NCBI GenBank assembly: GCA_006176705.1
Contig: QRFJ01004281.1
Span: 177,542 to 241,541, forward strand
DNA length: 64,000 nt
From: Cocos nucifera
Lineage: Eukaryota; Streptophyta; Magnoliopsida; Arecales; Arecaceae
Direction: 5' to 3'
Numbering within the stretch: the first letter of the stretch is position 1; the number at the start of each line of letters is the position of its first letter. The notes under the pieces are model-generated. The model did not search any database, had not been told where the DNA came from, and saw only the letters and a list, made by a program, of their open reading frames with translations. Shown one piece after another: positions 11,128 through 21,800 of this stretch. A program made the translations under genes and the position numbers.

Positions 11128-11499
11128 ATGAGTCAATCTAGTTTGTTCCGATCTTCCTGGAGCTCGGATAACCCTTCTGGCGAGGACCACGGTTCTGGGG
11201 TAGTTGGCTCTCTGGGCCAATCAGAGGAACGTGAAGTTTCGAACTATGATCCTTTCAGAATAAATTTCATCCTCACTTCGAAGGACCTAAAAGTTATTAG
11301 GATGAGGTACCATATCCTCGGTGATTTCAAATTAGAGGTCGTCGATCCTGGGGAGCGTGTAGCTCTTCCTCAATCTAGATGGGTCGGTATTTATGAGGAA
11401 TCGCTAAAGGCCGGCCTTAGGTTGTCGTTTCATTTTTTAATTATCGAGCTTCTAAATCTGTATAGAATTAGCTTTTATTGTTTGGCGCCGAACTCCTGA
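11128..11499 (+). CDS. Antisense ORF of the Tat element (Transposase_28-like, 'putative gypsy type transposon' domain)
   Basis: Plus-strand ORF between the integrase end and the 3' LTR of a minus-strand element. Starting at the ATG at 11128 it gives about 123 residues: a Ser-rich N-terminus, then a region with GERVALPQSRWVGIYEESLK, AGLRLSFHF, a hydrophobic helix and a final LAPNS. This spacing matches the plant family annotated as Transposase_28, whose function is unknown and which is known to occur as an extra, often antisense, ORF in some Ty3/gypsy elements. The frame stays open 177 bases further upstream, but the TATA box at 10959-10967 makes 11128 the better start. The ORF stops right after LAPNS, so only the N-terminal domain remains. 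Downstream T-rich sequence with AATACAAAG (near 11820) could be its 3' UTR. Family match is from pattern memory only. Confidence 0.6.
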   Translation: MSQSSLFRSSWSSDNPSGEDHGSGVVGSLGQSEEREVSNYDPFRINFILTSKDLKVIRMRYHILGDFKLEVVDPGERVALPQSRWVGIYEESLKAGLRLSFHFLIIELLNLYRISFYCLAPNS

Positions 11500-11954
11500 C
11501 GATCGATTTTAGGCTTCTTCACCCACTACCTCCTCTGGATTCAGATGGAAGATGGAAGATGTCTTCAGCCTCGCATGCAACGATCTGGCTGTCGAGGATG
11601 CAGCATCGGTACCACCCCCAATCATTATCACCTAGCCAGACCAAGCGAAGGTCGGTGAATCTGGAGCTCTGGATAGAGCTTAGTGTACCATTTTGATCGA
11701 GCATGTCCGATCATTTTTTCTTTTTCTTCTCTTTTTTAGGTTGACCTTTTTTGTTTGCCCCTAGTCTTTGCTGAGGTATTTTTGTATGGGCCGACCATCA
11801 CTTGTAAATACTAAACTTTAATACAAAGCCTTGTTTTGCTTTTGTTGTTGAGTTCGTATGTTCTTCGTCAGATTTTTCTTTTTCAAGACGTAGGTTAGTG
11901 TAGACCTTAGATGGCGTGACTGAGAAGTGATGGGCGATTCATGCCAATGCGTTA

Positions 11955-12736
11955 CGATGCTCAGCCATAGTCGAGGAGCGTATTTTCATAAACTTCATGA
12001 GAGCGCATGTTGGCGGGCTCCGATGGAGACGTGTTTCGCTCCTCGACTGTGGTCGAGGAGCGCACGTTGGCGAAACTTGTTGGAGACGCGTTCCGCTCAG
12101 TCGTGGCTGAGGAGCACGCATTGATGAAACTTGATGGAGATGCATTCTGCTCCTCGATCGTGGTCGAGGAGCGTGCATTAACAAAATTTGGTGGAGACGC
12201 ATTCCGCTCCTCGATTGTGGTCGAGGAGCATACGTTGGCGAAATTCGATGGAGACGTGTTCCACATATTGATGAAATTTGGTGGAGATGCATTCCGCTCC
12301 TCGGTCGTGGTCGAGGAGGCGCGTTGGCAAAATTCGATGGAGACGCACTCCGCTCCTCGATCGTGGTCGAGAAGCGTGCATTGATGAAACTTGATGGAGA
12401 TGTGTTTCGCTCCTCGATCGTGGTCGAGGAGCATACGTTGACGAAATTTGGTGGAGACGCATTTCGCTACTCAATCGTGGTCGAGGAGCATGCATTGGCG
12501 AAATCTGATGAAGATGCGTTCCACTCCTCGATCATGGTCGAGGAGCGCGCGTTGGCAAAACTTGATGGAGATGCGTTCCGCTCCTCAACCATAGTCGAGA
12601 AGTGTGCGTTGGCAAAATTTGGTGGAGACGCATTCTGCTCTTCGACCATGGTCGAGGAGCGTGTGTTGGCGAAATGTGGCGAAGATGCATTCCGCTCCTC
12701 GGCCATGACTGAGGAGCGCACGTTGGCGAAACTAGA
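11955..12736. repeat. 57-bp tandem array of hairpin-forming units
   Basis: About 13 units with 57-bp period; hairpins start near 12149, 12206, 12296, 12352, 12408, 12465, 12522, 12579, 12636 and 12693. Each unit holds GCTCCTCGA, six bases, then TCGAGGAGC, an exact 9-bp inverted repeat, and a linker like TTGGCGAAATTCGATGGAGA. One unit near 12241-12295 has lost its hairpin. Because 57 is a multiple of 3, the array stays open in several frames on both strands; those ORFs (19-residue repeats) are artefacts of the repeat, though a translated role cannot be formally excluded. Confidence 0.92.
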
Positions 12737-12790
12737 ACCTGCTAGAAGTTATTATTCATCATCGAATAAAAATTCAAGGTGAAAATTACA

Positions 12791-13575
12791 TTCTAAGGAT
12801 AATATCTTCGAAGATTGTCAGCATTCTAGGTCCTTCAGATCGAAGTTTCATCTAGTCGGCAGAGATGATAAGTTTTCAACCGGACTACTTCAGCCACACG
12901 ATAAGGACCTTCCCAATTCGGCGATAATTTTGACCGTTCGGATGGACGAAAAATCTCAGCTTGATGAAGAACTAATTATCCTATCAGAAAAGATTTGCTC
13001 TTTACTCGAGAATTATAGTATCGGACAACCCTCTATTGATAGTTGGCCATCCGAACTCGAGCTCATTTTTGAATTTCTTCTAGTAGATCCAGATTTGCCC
13101 TCATTCCGAAGAAATTACTATCTTCATCGAACTCCTCTACTCGGAGCATGGGTAACCCCATCTCTATGGGTATCACAGCCTCCGTACCGAAGGCCAACAT
13201 AAAAGGTGTCTCTCCAGTTGGGACATGTTGTGTCGTGTGATACGTCCAAAGAACATTGTACAACTCTTTGACCCACGATCCTTTTGCCTGACTTATGCGA
13301 GCTTTCAATCCTTACAATAACATCCTGTTCGTCACCTCGGCCTCGCCATTAGTCTGTGGATGACCTATCGATGTTAATCTATGAGAAATTCTGTAGTCAT
13401 TATAGAATTCTGTGAATCTTGGGTTATTGAATTATCGTCCATTATTGGTTATGATGGCGCGGGATAAATCATATCGACATATAATAGACTTTCAGATAAA
13501 ATTTTGAACTCTAGCTTTGGTAATCATAACCACTGCCTCTGCTTCCATCCATTTAGTAAAATAGTCAATCACGAC
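12791..13575 (-). pseudogene. Tat element integrase, core and C-terminus (second half, split by insertion)
   Basis: Minus-strand translation resumes at the insertion point with VIDYFTKWMEAEA, continues through a mutated catalytic region reading ITNNGR (the second catalytic Asp position reads Asn), then GHPQTNGEAEVTNR, where the third catalytic Glu is kept. It goes on through KGSWVKELYNVLWTYHTT and PFMLAFGTEAVIPIE, and ends with WEGPYRV and NADNLRRYYP, the usual end of gypsy pol. In-frame stops are present. It is continuous with the N-terminal half at 18522-19060 once the nested element is removed. Confidence 0.9.
13571..13575. repeat. Target site duplication, left copy (ACGAC)
   Basis: ACGAC immediately left of the nested LTR, matched exactly at 18517-18521. 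A 5-bp duplication is standard for LTR retrotransposon integration. Confidence 0.93.
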
Positions 13576-14550
13576 TATTGGAGATAAACCCTGCTCCTGT
13601 CGAAGTCCAATTCGATTCTCAGCCTAATGCAATCGGTAGCCATGGAAGAGCTTCAGCGGACGGGTCTTAGCTGTACTCCTTCAGTCGGTCGAACTCCTCA
13701 ACGATCGAGCTTCAGTCGGACTTCCACGAGAGCCGGACTCCCTCCGCGCCCTTCCAACCAGACGCCTATGGGAGCCAAACTCCCTCCAAGCTTCTCCTTC
13801 GATCGAACTTCTTCAGGAGCCGAACTCCTCCTAGACATCCCCCTCGATCGATCGGACTTCTCAGTGGTCAAACTCCTTCCGAACTCTCCAACGATCGAGC
13901 TTTAGCCACACTCCTCCAGTCAGACGCCTACGAGAGTCGAACTTTCTCCGCACTCCTCCGATCGAACTCCTTCCGAGCTTTCCCTCGATCGAACTCCTCT
14001 AGGAGTCCAAACTCTTCTAGAATTGATACATACCAAAGTCCACTGATCAAAGCCTACTTTCTTAGAGCCATGGCTATTAAATTTGGACGAACTACCGCCA
14101 TCAGTCTACCACAGGCGATGCGATCGAACGACATAGCCACCACTACTGGCGATACCACTCTCTCCATAACCAATCCCATGCGGCCCATAATCCATCAGTA
14201 TGACTGTCACTATCCGTCTGACGATGCCTTCCTCTCCGTATCGAACTCCATACGATTCCGAGCGGCCCGCGACCGGACGATATGACCGTCACCATCAATT
14301 AAGCTCCGCCTATAAAAAAGACCCTCCAGATACGCTAAGCTCTATGCTCTCCTCTCCTTCTCAAAACTCTGTCGAACTCATTCCTGAGCACTCCATTTTT
14401 GTTGGTCAGAGCTGACTTGATCGTTGGAGGGTCCTGTCGAAGCCACCCCCCACCGGCTTCGGACGGAACTTTATTTTATAGATCTTCGATGGCGACCTCA
14501 TCCACCTCCACTCCAGCTGGATCTGACGATGACCAGATTCTGCACCAACA
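13576..14550 (+). repeat. 5' LTR of the nested element
   Basis: Starts TATTGGAGATAAACC where the partner reads TGTTGGGGATAAACC, so the terminal TG has mutated to TA. Ends TGCACCAACA. TATAAAAAAG near 14312 is the likely promoter TATA. The first 400 bases are built from short degenerate repeats of the GAACTCCTCC type. Confidence 0.92.
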
Positions 14551-14575
14551 GATTGACGCTAGAGGAAGGGTCCGA
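14551..14575 (+). promoter_or_regulatory. Primer-binding site of the nested element
   Basis: GATTGACGCTAGAGGAAGG directly follows the 5' LTR. It matches the site next to the Tat 5' LTR (TTGGCGCTAGAAGAAGGGCC on the minus strand) and the site at 33051. I cannot assign the primer tRNA with confidence. Confidence 0.7.
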
Positions 14576-14714
14576 ACCTCCGAGGTTCCCTTATTCTTAA
14601 AGCAGTGCTCGGTGATGATTTCTTCCTTCCCTCTCCAGAGATCTCTCTTCTTCCTCTCTAGAGTTTTTTTCTAAAAAGAAAATACCTCCTAGGAGAGCTT
14701 CGACTTGACGATCG

Positions 14715-16170
14715 ATGACTTTCACGATCCGATCCCATCCAGACCCATCTGCTCCTGCTTCAGCCCCGGCAACTCAAATTCCACCTATATCCATGGTAGA
14801 TGTGGAGCAATTCAACTTACTTATTCGATAGGTCTGTGATCTCACGGAGATAATGTGGGCCATGCAGCAGCCTCCGACGGTGACTCCATCAGGAAACCCG
14901 CCATCCGGATGTCAAAAATTGGCCCCAAGAAAGAGTACTCGGGCCGACGTACCTGCCGCCCCTTGAAAAGAAAAATAGAGAGTCGAGGATCCGTGTTCGA
15001 ATCATGGTTCTCCTCTGGAAGAGATCTTTTTCATTTGTAGTCGAAAGTCTTCCAAGATCTACAACCAGGACGATGCCCTTGATCACAGACTGTGGAAGAT
15101 GGACCGACGAATTGAAGAGCTCGGCCACATCATCCTGGCTCATCATGTCGACGTCCGCATCGATCTTCCTTTCTCTCTCCAGATTATGCAAGAGTCCATT
15201 CCACCGAACTTCAAGCTTTCTCAACTTGAAAGCTATAATGGAACCTCTCATCCGGTTGATCATCTGGAGGCCTTTCGGACCATAATGCTACTTCATGGTG
15301 CTTCAGATGCCATACTATGCCGAGTCTTTCCATCTACCTTAAAGGGAGCAGCGAGAAACTAGTACTCGGTGTTGAAGTTGGGTACGATCTTCTCTTTTGA
15401 TCAGATGAGTCGTCAGTTCGTGGCTCACTTCATCAACAGCTGACGTCCACGCCGAGGTTCGAATTCTCTGATGAACGTCAAGCAGAAGCAAGAGAAATCC
15501 ATCTGGGCTTACGTCACCCGGTTTAATGTCGTGGCATTGCAAGTTCGGGATCTATACCAATCTATTGTGATGGCCGCACTCAAGGACGGCCTTCAGAAGA
15601 ATGACTTATTATTCTCCCTGAAAAAAAAGTATCCTAGGGACTTCGTCGATCTGCTGGCTCGGGCCGAGGGATATGCCCGTGCGGAAGAAGCCTTCAAGTT
15701 GAAGGATGAAGAAGCCTTAAGAGAGCGGCGAGCAGATGAGTATAATAGACCCACCATCGATGGAGAGCCGAGTGAAGTTTGGCCGCGCTCATGGACTCCC
15801 TCTGGGCACAGGTGAGCCCAAACTTCTCGAGCTCACCACCAAGGAAGTCTCGATAGAAGGGTGCGAAGAAGTCCTCCTCCTGAAAGGTTTCACGACTATG
15901 CCCCCTCAACGCTCCTCAAACTCAAATTCTTACGGAAGTTAAGAACCAGCTGCCAAGATCAGAAGGATTACGATCTCCCCCAAACAAGCACGATCGAAGC
16001 AAGTACTGCCTCTACCATCGCAACCACGGCCACGACACTGAGGAATGCATTTAGCTCCGAGATGAAATTGAGAAGCTCATCAAAAAGAGATAGCTGGGTA
16101 AATTTTTTCAACGCCAGCTTAAAGCAGGAGAAGATCGACCGAGGGCGCTGTCATAACCAGAAATGATAAG
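14715..16170 (+). pseudogene. Degenerate gag of the nested element
   Basis: Begins at the ATG at 14715. The N-terminal segment includes VDVEQFNLL and WAMQQPP. The capsid-like region in 15099-15815 includes HVDVRIDLPFSLQIMQ, QLESYNGTSHPVDHLEAFRT and SIWAYVTRFNVVALQVRDL, the usual Retrotrans_gag signature. Near 16000-16080 is YCLYHRNHGHDTEEC, the histidine-rich knuckle-like motif of this lineage. Several stops and frame changes break it. No pol follows. Confidence 0.85.
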
Positions 16171-16529
16171 GAGGTCGGCCACCTTACGACGTCATCAACA
16201 TTACCTCTGAGAGGAGCTTGGTACATCGGCGATTCGTCATCTCCTAGAGTCAAAGCCAAGAGAAGCATGCTCTAAATTGAGGAGGCCAGCATGAGATAGA
16301 GGAGGTCATCTGGCCCGGAGCTTATCGCCTAAAGAAACATGGAGGAACAACACTACCATGATCCTAAAACATAAAAAATTCGGAAATGCGCTGCCAGTAA
16401 CTTTCTTTCAATAAAATTCTTCCGATTCAATAATATTATTTCTTGGTACAAAACTACATGATGACAGAGAAGAAGTAGCCAATAGTAGCCGTATTAGGAA
16501 CAAGAGGAGAACCTCATCCTAACATGAGT

Positions 16530-17410
16530 CGGTCAAGGTCCTTCAACCTCGGTCAGAGATAAGATCTCTTCCGAGCGATCATGACAACCTCGGCTAGAGA
16601 TAAGATCTCTCCCGAGCGACCGCGACAACCTCAACCAGAGATAAGATCTCTTTCGAGCGATCGCGATAATCTCGACTAGAGATAAGATCTCTTCCGAGCG
16701 ACCGCGACAACCTCGGTCAGAGATAAGATCTCTCCGAGCGACTGCAACAACCTCGGCTAGAGATAAGATCTCTCTTGAGCGATCGAGCCAATCTCTCCCA
16801 AGCGACCGCGACAACCTCGGCTAGAGATAAGATCTCTCCTGAGCGATCGAGCCAACCTCGGTCAGAGATAAGATCTCTTTCGAACGATCGAGCCAACCTC
16901 GGCTAGAAATAAGATCTCTTCCGAGCGATCGGACCAACCAACCTCGACTAGAGATAAGATCTCTTCCGAGCGACCGTGATAACTCGGTCGAGATAAGAAT
17001 CTCTCCCGAGGAAGACCTCGTCCTAACACGAGCATCAAGAGATAAGATCTCTCCGAGCGACCCAACCTCGGCTAGAGATAAGATCTCTCCCGAGCGTCCA
17101 TATCAACCTCGGCTGCAGGAGATAAGATCTCTCGAGCGCCCTGAGTCAACCTCGACTGCAGAAGATAAGATCTCTCCCGAGCAACCTCAACGCAGAGATA
17201 AATCTCCCCTCGAAGGTCCCAACCTCGACTGCAGAGATAAGATCTCCCGAGAACCTCGGTCCGTATCAATCCCCTCGACGCCCGCATCGACCTCGACTGT
17301 AGGAGATAAGATTTCCTCCGAGGAGCTCAACCTCCAACCTCGATCGTAGGAGACAAAATCTACTTCAACCTCGGCTGGAGATAAGATCTTCCCCGGGCTT
17401 CAACTTCAAC
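16530..17410. repeat. 41-bp tandem array of hairpin units in the nested element
   Basis: AAGATCTCT recurs at 16561, 16602, 16643, 16684, 16725 and 16765, a 40-41 bp period, with about 20 units decaying toward 17410. Each unit contains AGAGAT, AAG, ATCTCT (a perfect 6-bp inverted repeat) enclosed by CTCGG and CCGAG, so it folds as a two-part stem. Units lose bases and spacing in the right half. Non-coding. Confidence 0.93.
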
Positions 17411-17527
17411 ATCAACTTTGGCTGGAGGTGAGATCTCCTCCGAGCTTCGATCTGAACCAGCACAGAGCCCAGAAGAAGACTTTGGCAGTCACCTTTTCTA
17501 CACTCTCTTCCTTCGAGTTTCGAACTC

Positions 17528-17544
17528 GAAAGTATGGGGACTAT
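17528..17544 (+). other. Polypurine tract of the nested element
   Basis: GAAAGTATGGGGACTAT lies immediately before TGTTGGGG of the 3' LTR, the normal place for plus-strand priming. Confidence 0.65.
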
Positions 17545-18516
17545 TGTTGGGGATAAACCCCACTCCTATCGAAGTCCAGTTCGATGCTCAGCCTAATACA
17601 ACTGGTAGCCATGGAAGAGCTTCAGCGGATGGATCTTAACCGTACTCCTTCAGCCGATCGAACTCCTCCATGGTCGAGCTTCAGTCGGAGTCCCATAAGA
17701 GTCATACTCCCTCCGCGTCCTTCCAGCCAGACGCCTATGGAAGCTGAACTCCCTCCAAGCTTTCCTTTCGATCAGACTTCTTCAGGAGCTGGACTCCTCC
17801 CAGACATCTCCCTTGACCGATCGGACTCAACAATCGAACTCCTTTTGAACTCTCCAGCGATCAAACCTTAGCCGCACTCCTCCAGCCAGATGTCTACAAG
17901 AGCCGAACTCTCTCCATACTCCTCCGGTCGAACTTCTTTCGAGCTTTCCCTCGGTCGAACTCCTCCAGGAGTCCGAGCTCTTCTGAAATTGATACGTACC
18001 GAAGTCCACCGATCAAAGCCTGCTTTCTCAAAGCCACGATTGTTAAATCTGGATGAACTATTGCCATCAGTCTGCCACAGATGACACGATTGGACGACAT
18101 AGCTATCACTACTGGCGATACCACTCTCTCCATAGCCAGTCCCGTGCGGCCCACGACCCGTTGGTATGGCTGTCACTATCCACCTGACGATGCCTTTCTC
18201 TCTGTACCAAACTTTATGCGGCTTCGAGCGGCCTACGATTGGATGATATGGCCATCACCATCAATCAAGTTTCGCCTATAAAAAGGACCCTCCAGATACG
18301 CTAAGCTCTACGCTCTCCTCTCCTTCTCGAAATTTTGTCGAACTCATTTCTGAGCACTCTATTTCTATTGGCCAGAGCTGACTTGATCGTTGGAGGATCC
18401 TACCGAAGCCACCCCCCACCGACTCTGGATGAAATTTTATTTTGCAGATCTACGATGGCGACCTCGTCCACCTCCGCTCCAGTTAAATCCGGTGACGACC
18501 AGATTCTACATCAACA
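17545..18516 (+). repeat. 3' LTR of the nested element
   Basis: Starts TGTTGGGGATAAACCCC and ends CATCAACA; 972 bp. TATAAAAAGG near 18278 corresponds to the TATA of the partner. By-eye comparison of about 405 positions gives about 57 differences from the 5' LTR, almost all transitions. Confidence 0.93.
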
Positions 18517-18521
18517 ACGAC
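18517..18521. repeat. Target site duplication, right copy (ACGAC)
   Basis: Exact match to 13571-13575. Minus-strand integrase coding resumes directly beyond it. Confidence 0.93.
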
Positions 18522-19060
18522 GATCAAGAATTTCTTCTGTGCCACAGCGATGGAAAATGATCCGAGGATATCCATTTTCTATTGAGCAAAGGGCCAAGGG
18601 GTCATGTTCGGGGCCAGTGGGGTCGATGGTCGATGCTGAATGTTTGAGGTCCTTTGGCATTGGTCACATTTGCTCACCAGTTCAGCCACATCTTTTTGCA
18701 TGGTTGGCCAGAAATATCTCTGCCATAATATTTTGTGGCACAGAGCCTTACCCTTCAGGTGATTACCATAGATTTCTTCATGAACTTTCCGTAGGACATA
18801 GTCGGCTTTTGAAGGACGGAGGCATTTGAGCATAGGTAGTGTGAAGGACCTCTTATACAACTTTTCTTCGTAAATAATGTATTGTGGAGCGAGGTGTCTC
18901 AATCTTTTCACCTCATCTCGGTCCGTAGGTAAAATTCCATCTCGTAAATAATGGAGAATAGGATCTATCCAATTCGATTCTAGATCAGCTTGCATTACTG
19001 GGACCTCCTCTATACTCGACTTCTCAAGGACTTCCATGTATGAGCTTCTTTTTAGGTCAC
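18522..19060 (-). pseudogene. Tat element integrase, zinc-binding N-terminus and start of core (first half)
   Basis: Minus-strand reading includes VHEEIYGNHLKGKALCHKIL and KCDQCQRTSNIQHRP, the HHCC zinc-binding domain, then TPWPFAQ, a stop, and MDILGSF, where the first catalytic Asp is visible. The frame runs into the nested LTR at FLIVV and continues at 13575. Confidence 0.9.
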
Positions 19061-19099
19061 CACTCCATGAGTTGCTAGTTTAGAAAGGAGGTCAGCTCG

Positions 19100-20785
19100 C
19101 ACATTCTCCATCCTTGGTATCTGCTGAACATCCATCATTAAAAAGCTAGAAGCCAAGTCTATGACCTTCTACAGATACTTTACCATATTTGGCTCCCGGG
19201 CTTCATATTCTTCTTGAACCTGACCAAGCATCAACTACGAATCACTATGTACTCTGAGATGCCGAACTCTCATTTCTTTTGCTATTCTAAGTCTCGCTAC
19301 CAATGCCTCATACTCGGCTTCATTGTTGAAAGTCAGGAAGTCAACGCGTAGAGCATATTCCGCTACTACTCCTTCTGGGCTAGTTAAGATCAGGCTGACT
19401 CCAGAGCCCATGGCATTTGAAGATCCATCAACATGCAGGGTCCAACATTCATCGGTTGAAGAGGTTTCAGTGTGACTGGATTCCTTATCTGGAATTGTAC
19501 ATTCCATAATGAAATCCATCAATGCTTGAGCTTTAATGGACAGCCTCAATAAATATTTGATATCAAATTTGCCTAGCTCGATAGCCCATTTAGCCAGCCG
19601 CTCGAAAGTATCTGATCGGTACAATACCGATCTAATGGGTTGGTCTGTAAGGACTGCGATGGTGTGCGCTTGAAAATATGGGCGTAATTTTTTTATAAAT
19701 ATCAAGAGAGCATAGACGATCTTTTTCAGTCTCGTATACCTGGTTTCAGCATCATGAAGTATCTGGCTCACGTAATAGATCGACTTTTGCATCTTGACCT
19801 CCTGTCGGACCAGAACAGAACTAATTGTCGAAGAAGAAATAGCTAGATACAAGTACAATACCTCCTCAGGCTCTAGCTTGCTCAATAGAGGGGGAGAGCT
19901 GAGGTATTTCTTTAATTCGTCGAAAGCTGTCTGGCATTCATCCGTCCATTAAAAGTTCTTCGGTCGCTTAAGGACTTTAATGAATGGAAGGCTCTTTTCT
20001 GCCGATCTCGATAGGAATCTATTTAAGGCTGTGATTCTTCTTGTGAGTCGCTGCACTTCTTTGATCGTCCTCAGAGGCTTCATCTCTTGAAGAGCTTGAA
20101 TCTTCTCTAGATTGGCCTTAATCCCATGTTGTGACACCATGAACCCAAGAAATTCTCTGGAGGTGATACCAAAGGCACAATTATCCGGGTTGAGCTTCAT
20201 CCGAAAATATCGTAGTATAGAAAAGACTTCTTCTAGGTCGATAATATGGTATTCGACCGTCCTACTTTTGACGAGCATGTCGTTCACGTACACTTCCATA
20301 TTTTTTCTAATTTGCTCTTTGAAAAGCTTGTTCATAAGTCTTTGATAGGTCGCTCCAGCATTCTTCAAGCCAAATGGCATGACCCTATAGCAAAAAAGGC
20401 CTTAGTCAGTTATGAAAGAAGTTTTTTCTTCATCCTCGGATGCCATTCGGATCTGGTTGTATCTCGAGAAAGCATCCATGAATGATAAGAGCTGATGTCC
20501 CAAGGTCACGTCCACCAGTTGGTCTATGCACGGCAGAGGATAGCTATCCTTTGGGCATGCTCCATTGAGATCCATATAATCAATACACGTGTGCCATTTT
20601 TCACTAACCTTTTTGACAAGGACGACGTTAGCCAACCACTCTGGATAATAAATTTCTCGGACGAAGCCAGCCTTTAAGAGCTTATCAACTTCTTCTTGTA
20701 TTGCCCTCTGACATTCAGGGGCGAAGCTTGGCTTTCTCTGCCTAATCGGACAACGATTCAAATATACATTGAGTCGATGTACCAT
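19100..20785 (-). pseudogene. Tat element reverse transcriptase and two RNase H domains
   Basis: RT begins with VHRLNVYLNRCPIRQRKPSF and runs through KWHTCIDYMDLNGACPKDSY and FMDAFSRYNQI to YVNDMLVKS, where the catalytic YVDD box reads YVND. Conventional RNase H follows (SISYYVSQ-like region near 19760-19820, TDQPIRSVL). A second, archaeal-type RNase H (about 19490-19100) has LHVDGSSNAMGSG, NNEAEYEALVARL and LRVHSDS. The frame carries stops near 20400, 19950 and 19234. The double RNase H places the element in the Tat clade. Confidence 0.92.
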
Positions 20786-20965
20786 AACTTATGGATTGAT
20801 GCTGGGCATATCCGAAGCTGACCAAGCAAATACATCGACATTATCTCATAGAAATATGATAAGGTGCTGTCGATCTTCTTCACATAAGCTTGAGCCAACC
20901 TTCACAACCTTATTCAGATCATCCTTGATCGGTACAAAGATCAGTTCTTCTGTCGGAGAGCCTTT

Positions 20966-21800
20966 TTATTCAATTTGTTCATCCCGGACGTCTAACTCAT
21001 TCATGGGTTGCTCTTCAGCCACCACTCCATGCAAAGTAGCCATGTAACATTCCCTTACAATCGACTGATTTTTTCTAAGCTCGTCGATTCCATGTAGAGT
21101 CATGAATTTGACCTTCAGGTGATAGGTCGATACTATGGCTTGGAGGGTATTTAGACCTGATTGACCTAAGATGACATTGTAGACGGAGGGACTATTCACA
21201 ACGAAATAAGTTATATCGACAACCATCTGCTTTGGAGCTCGTCTAGCTTTTGTCGTTAGTAAGATAGTCCCTTCCACCAGAATCGTAGCGTCAGAAAATT
21301 CGACCAGAGATACATTTCTCTTCGTCAGTAGTTCAGGGCTTAAATTCATCCGAACAAAAGCATCATAAAACAAAATATTTATCGAGCTTTCATTATCAAC
21401 AAGGATCCGATGTACATCATAATTAGCAATATTCAGGGAAACGACTATAGAATCATCATGGGGCTGACTTATTTCTTTCAGATCTTCATCGGTGAAAGTA
21501 ATTTCACCATCTACCTTCCTCTTCCTTGGTCCCTCTCTTGGTCGATCCCGATCTGAAGTATTTTCACCAAGGTTTCCTCCAGCAATTACTTTGATTTCTT
21601 CCACAACCGACTGCTCTCCGCGCGGTTCATCCTATCGAGGTTGGTCACGACCTAGATTGGTTGGGATTCACCGTTCGTCCATATAGTGCCGAAGTTGGCC
21701 CTGCCTAATTAGTGCCTCTATTTTCTCTTTGAGCTTTCAGCACTCCTTGGTATCATGCCCATGGTCACAATGATATCGGCAATACTTCCTCGGGTTTCTT
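20966..21800 (-). pseudogene. Tat element knuckle motif and aspartic protease
   Basis: Upstream part (about 21790-21690) reads YCRYHCDHGHDTKEC then a stop, like the gag end of the nested element. The protease frame (20966-21604, 212 residues) has ILVDNESSINILFYDAF, where the catalytic Asp is kept but the Gly of the D-x-G signature is Glu. VNSPSVYNVILGQSGLNTLQ matches the protease flap and C-terminal ILG motif. Functional loss is likely. Confidence 0.85.

Larger units (their letters stand above)
13576..18516 (+). mobile_element. Gag-only, non-autonomous LTR retrotransposon (TR-GAG type) nested in the Tat integrase
   Basis: 4941 bp with LTRs at 13576-14550 and 17545-18516, a PBS-like site, a degenerate gag ORF, a 41-bp tandem array and a purine-rich tract, bounded by ACGAC on both sides. 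No protease, RT, RNase H or integrase sequence is present between gag and the 3' LTR, so it must have used enzymes from another element. Its gag (including YCLYHRNHGHDTEEC) and PBS resemble those of the Tat element it sits in, so a Tat relative is the likely helper. The TR-GAG class (terminal repeats plus gag only) is described in plants. Gag has stops, so this copy is dead. Confidence 0.93.

Noticed and set aside
11939..12782. Several long ORFs on both strands with 19-residue repeats
   Set aside because: Produced by the 57-bp period of the array, not by coding selection; open in several frames at once.
16533..17287. Minus-strand ORFs across the 41-bp array
   Set aside because: Frame shifts from unit to unit since 41 is not a multiple of 3; repeated RSYL/EEILSL strings are array artefacts.
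16530..17410. CRISPR-like array
   Set aside because: Units are contiguous, with no unique spacers, in a eukaryotic retroelement.
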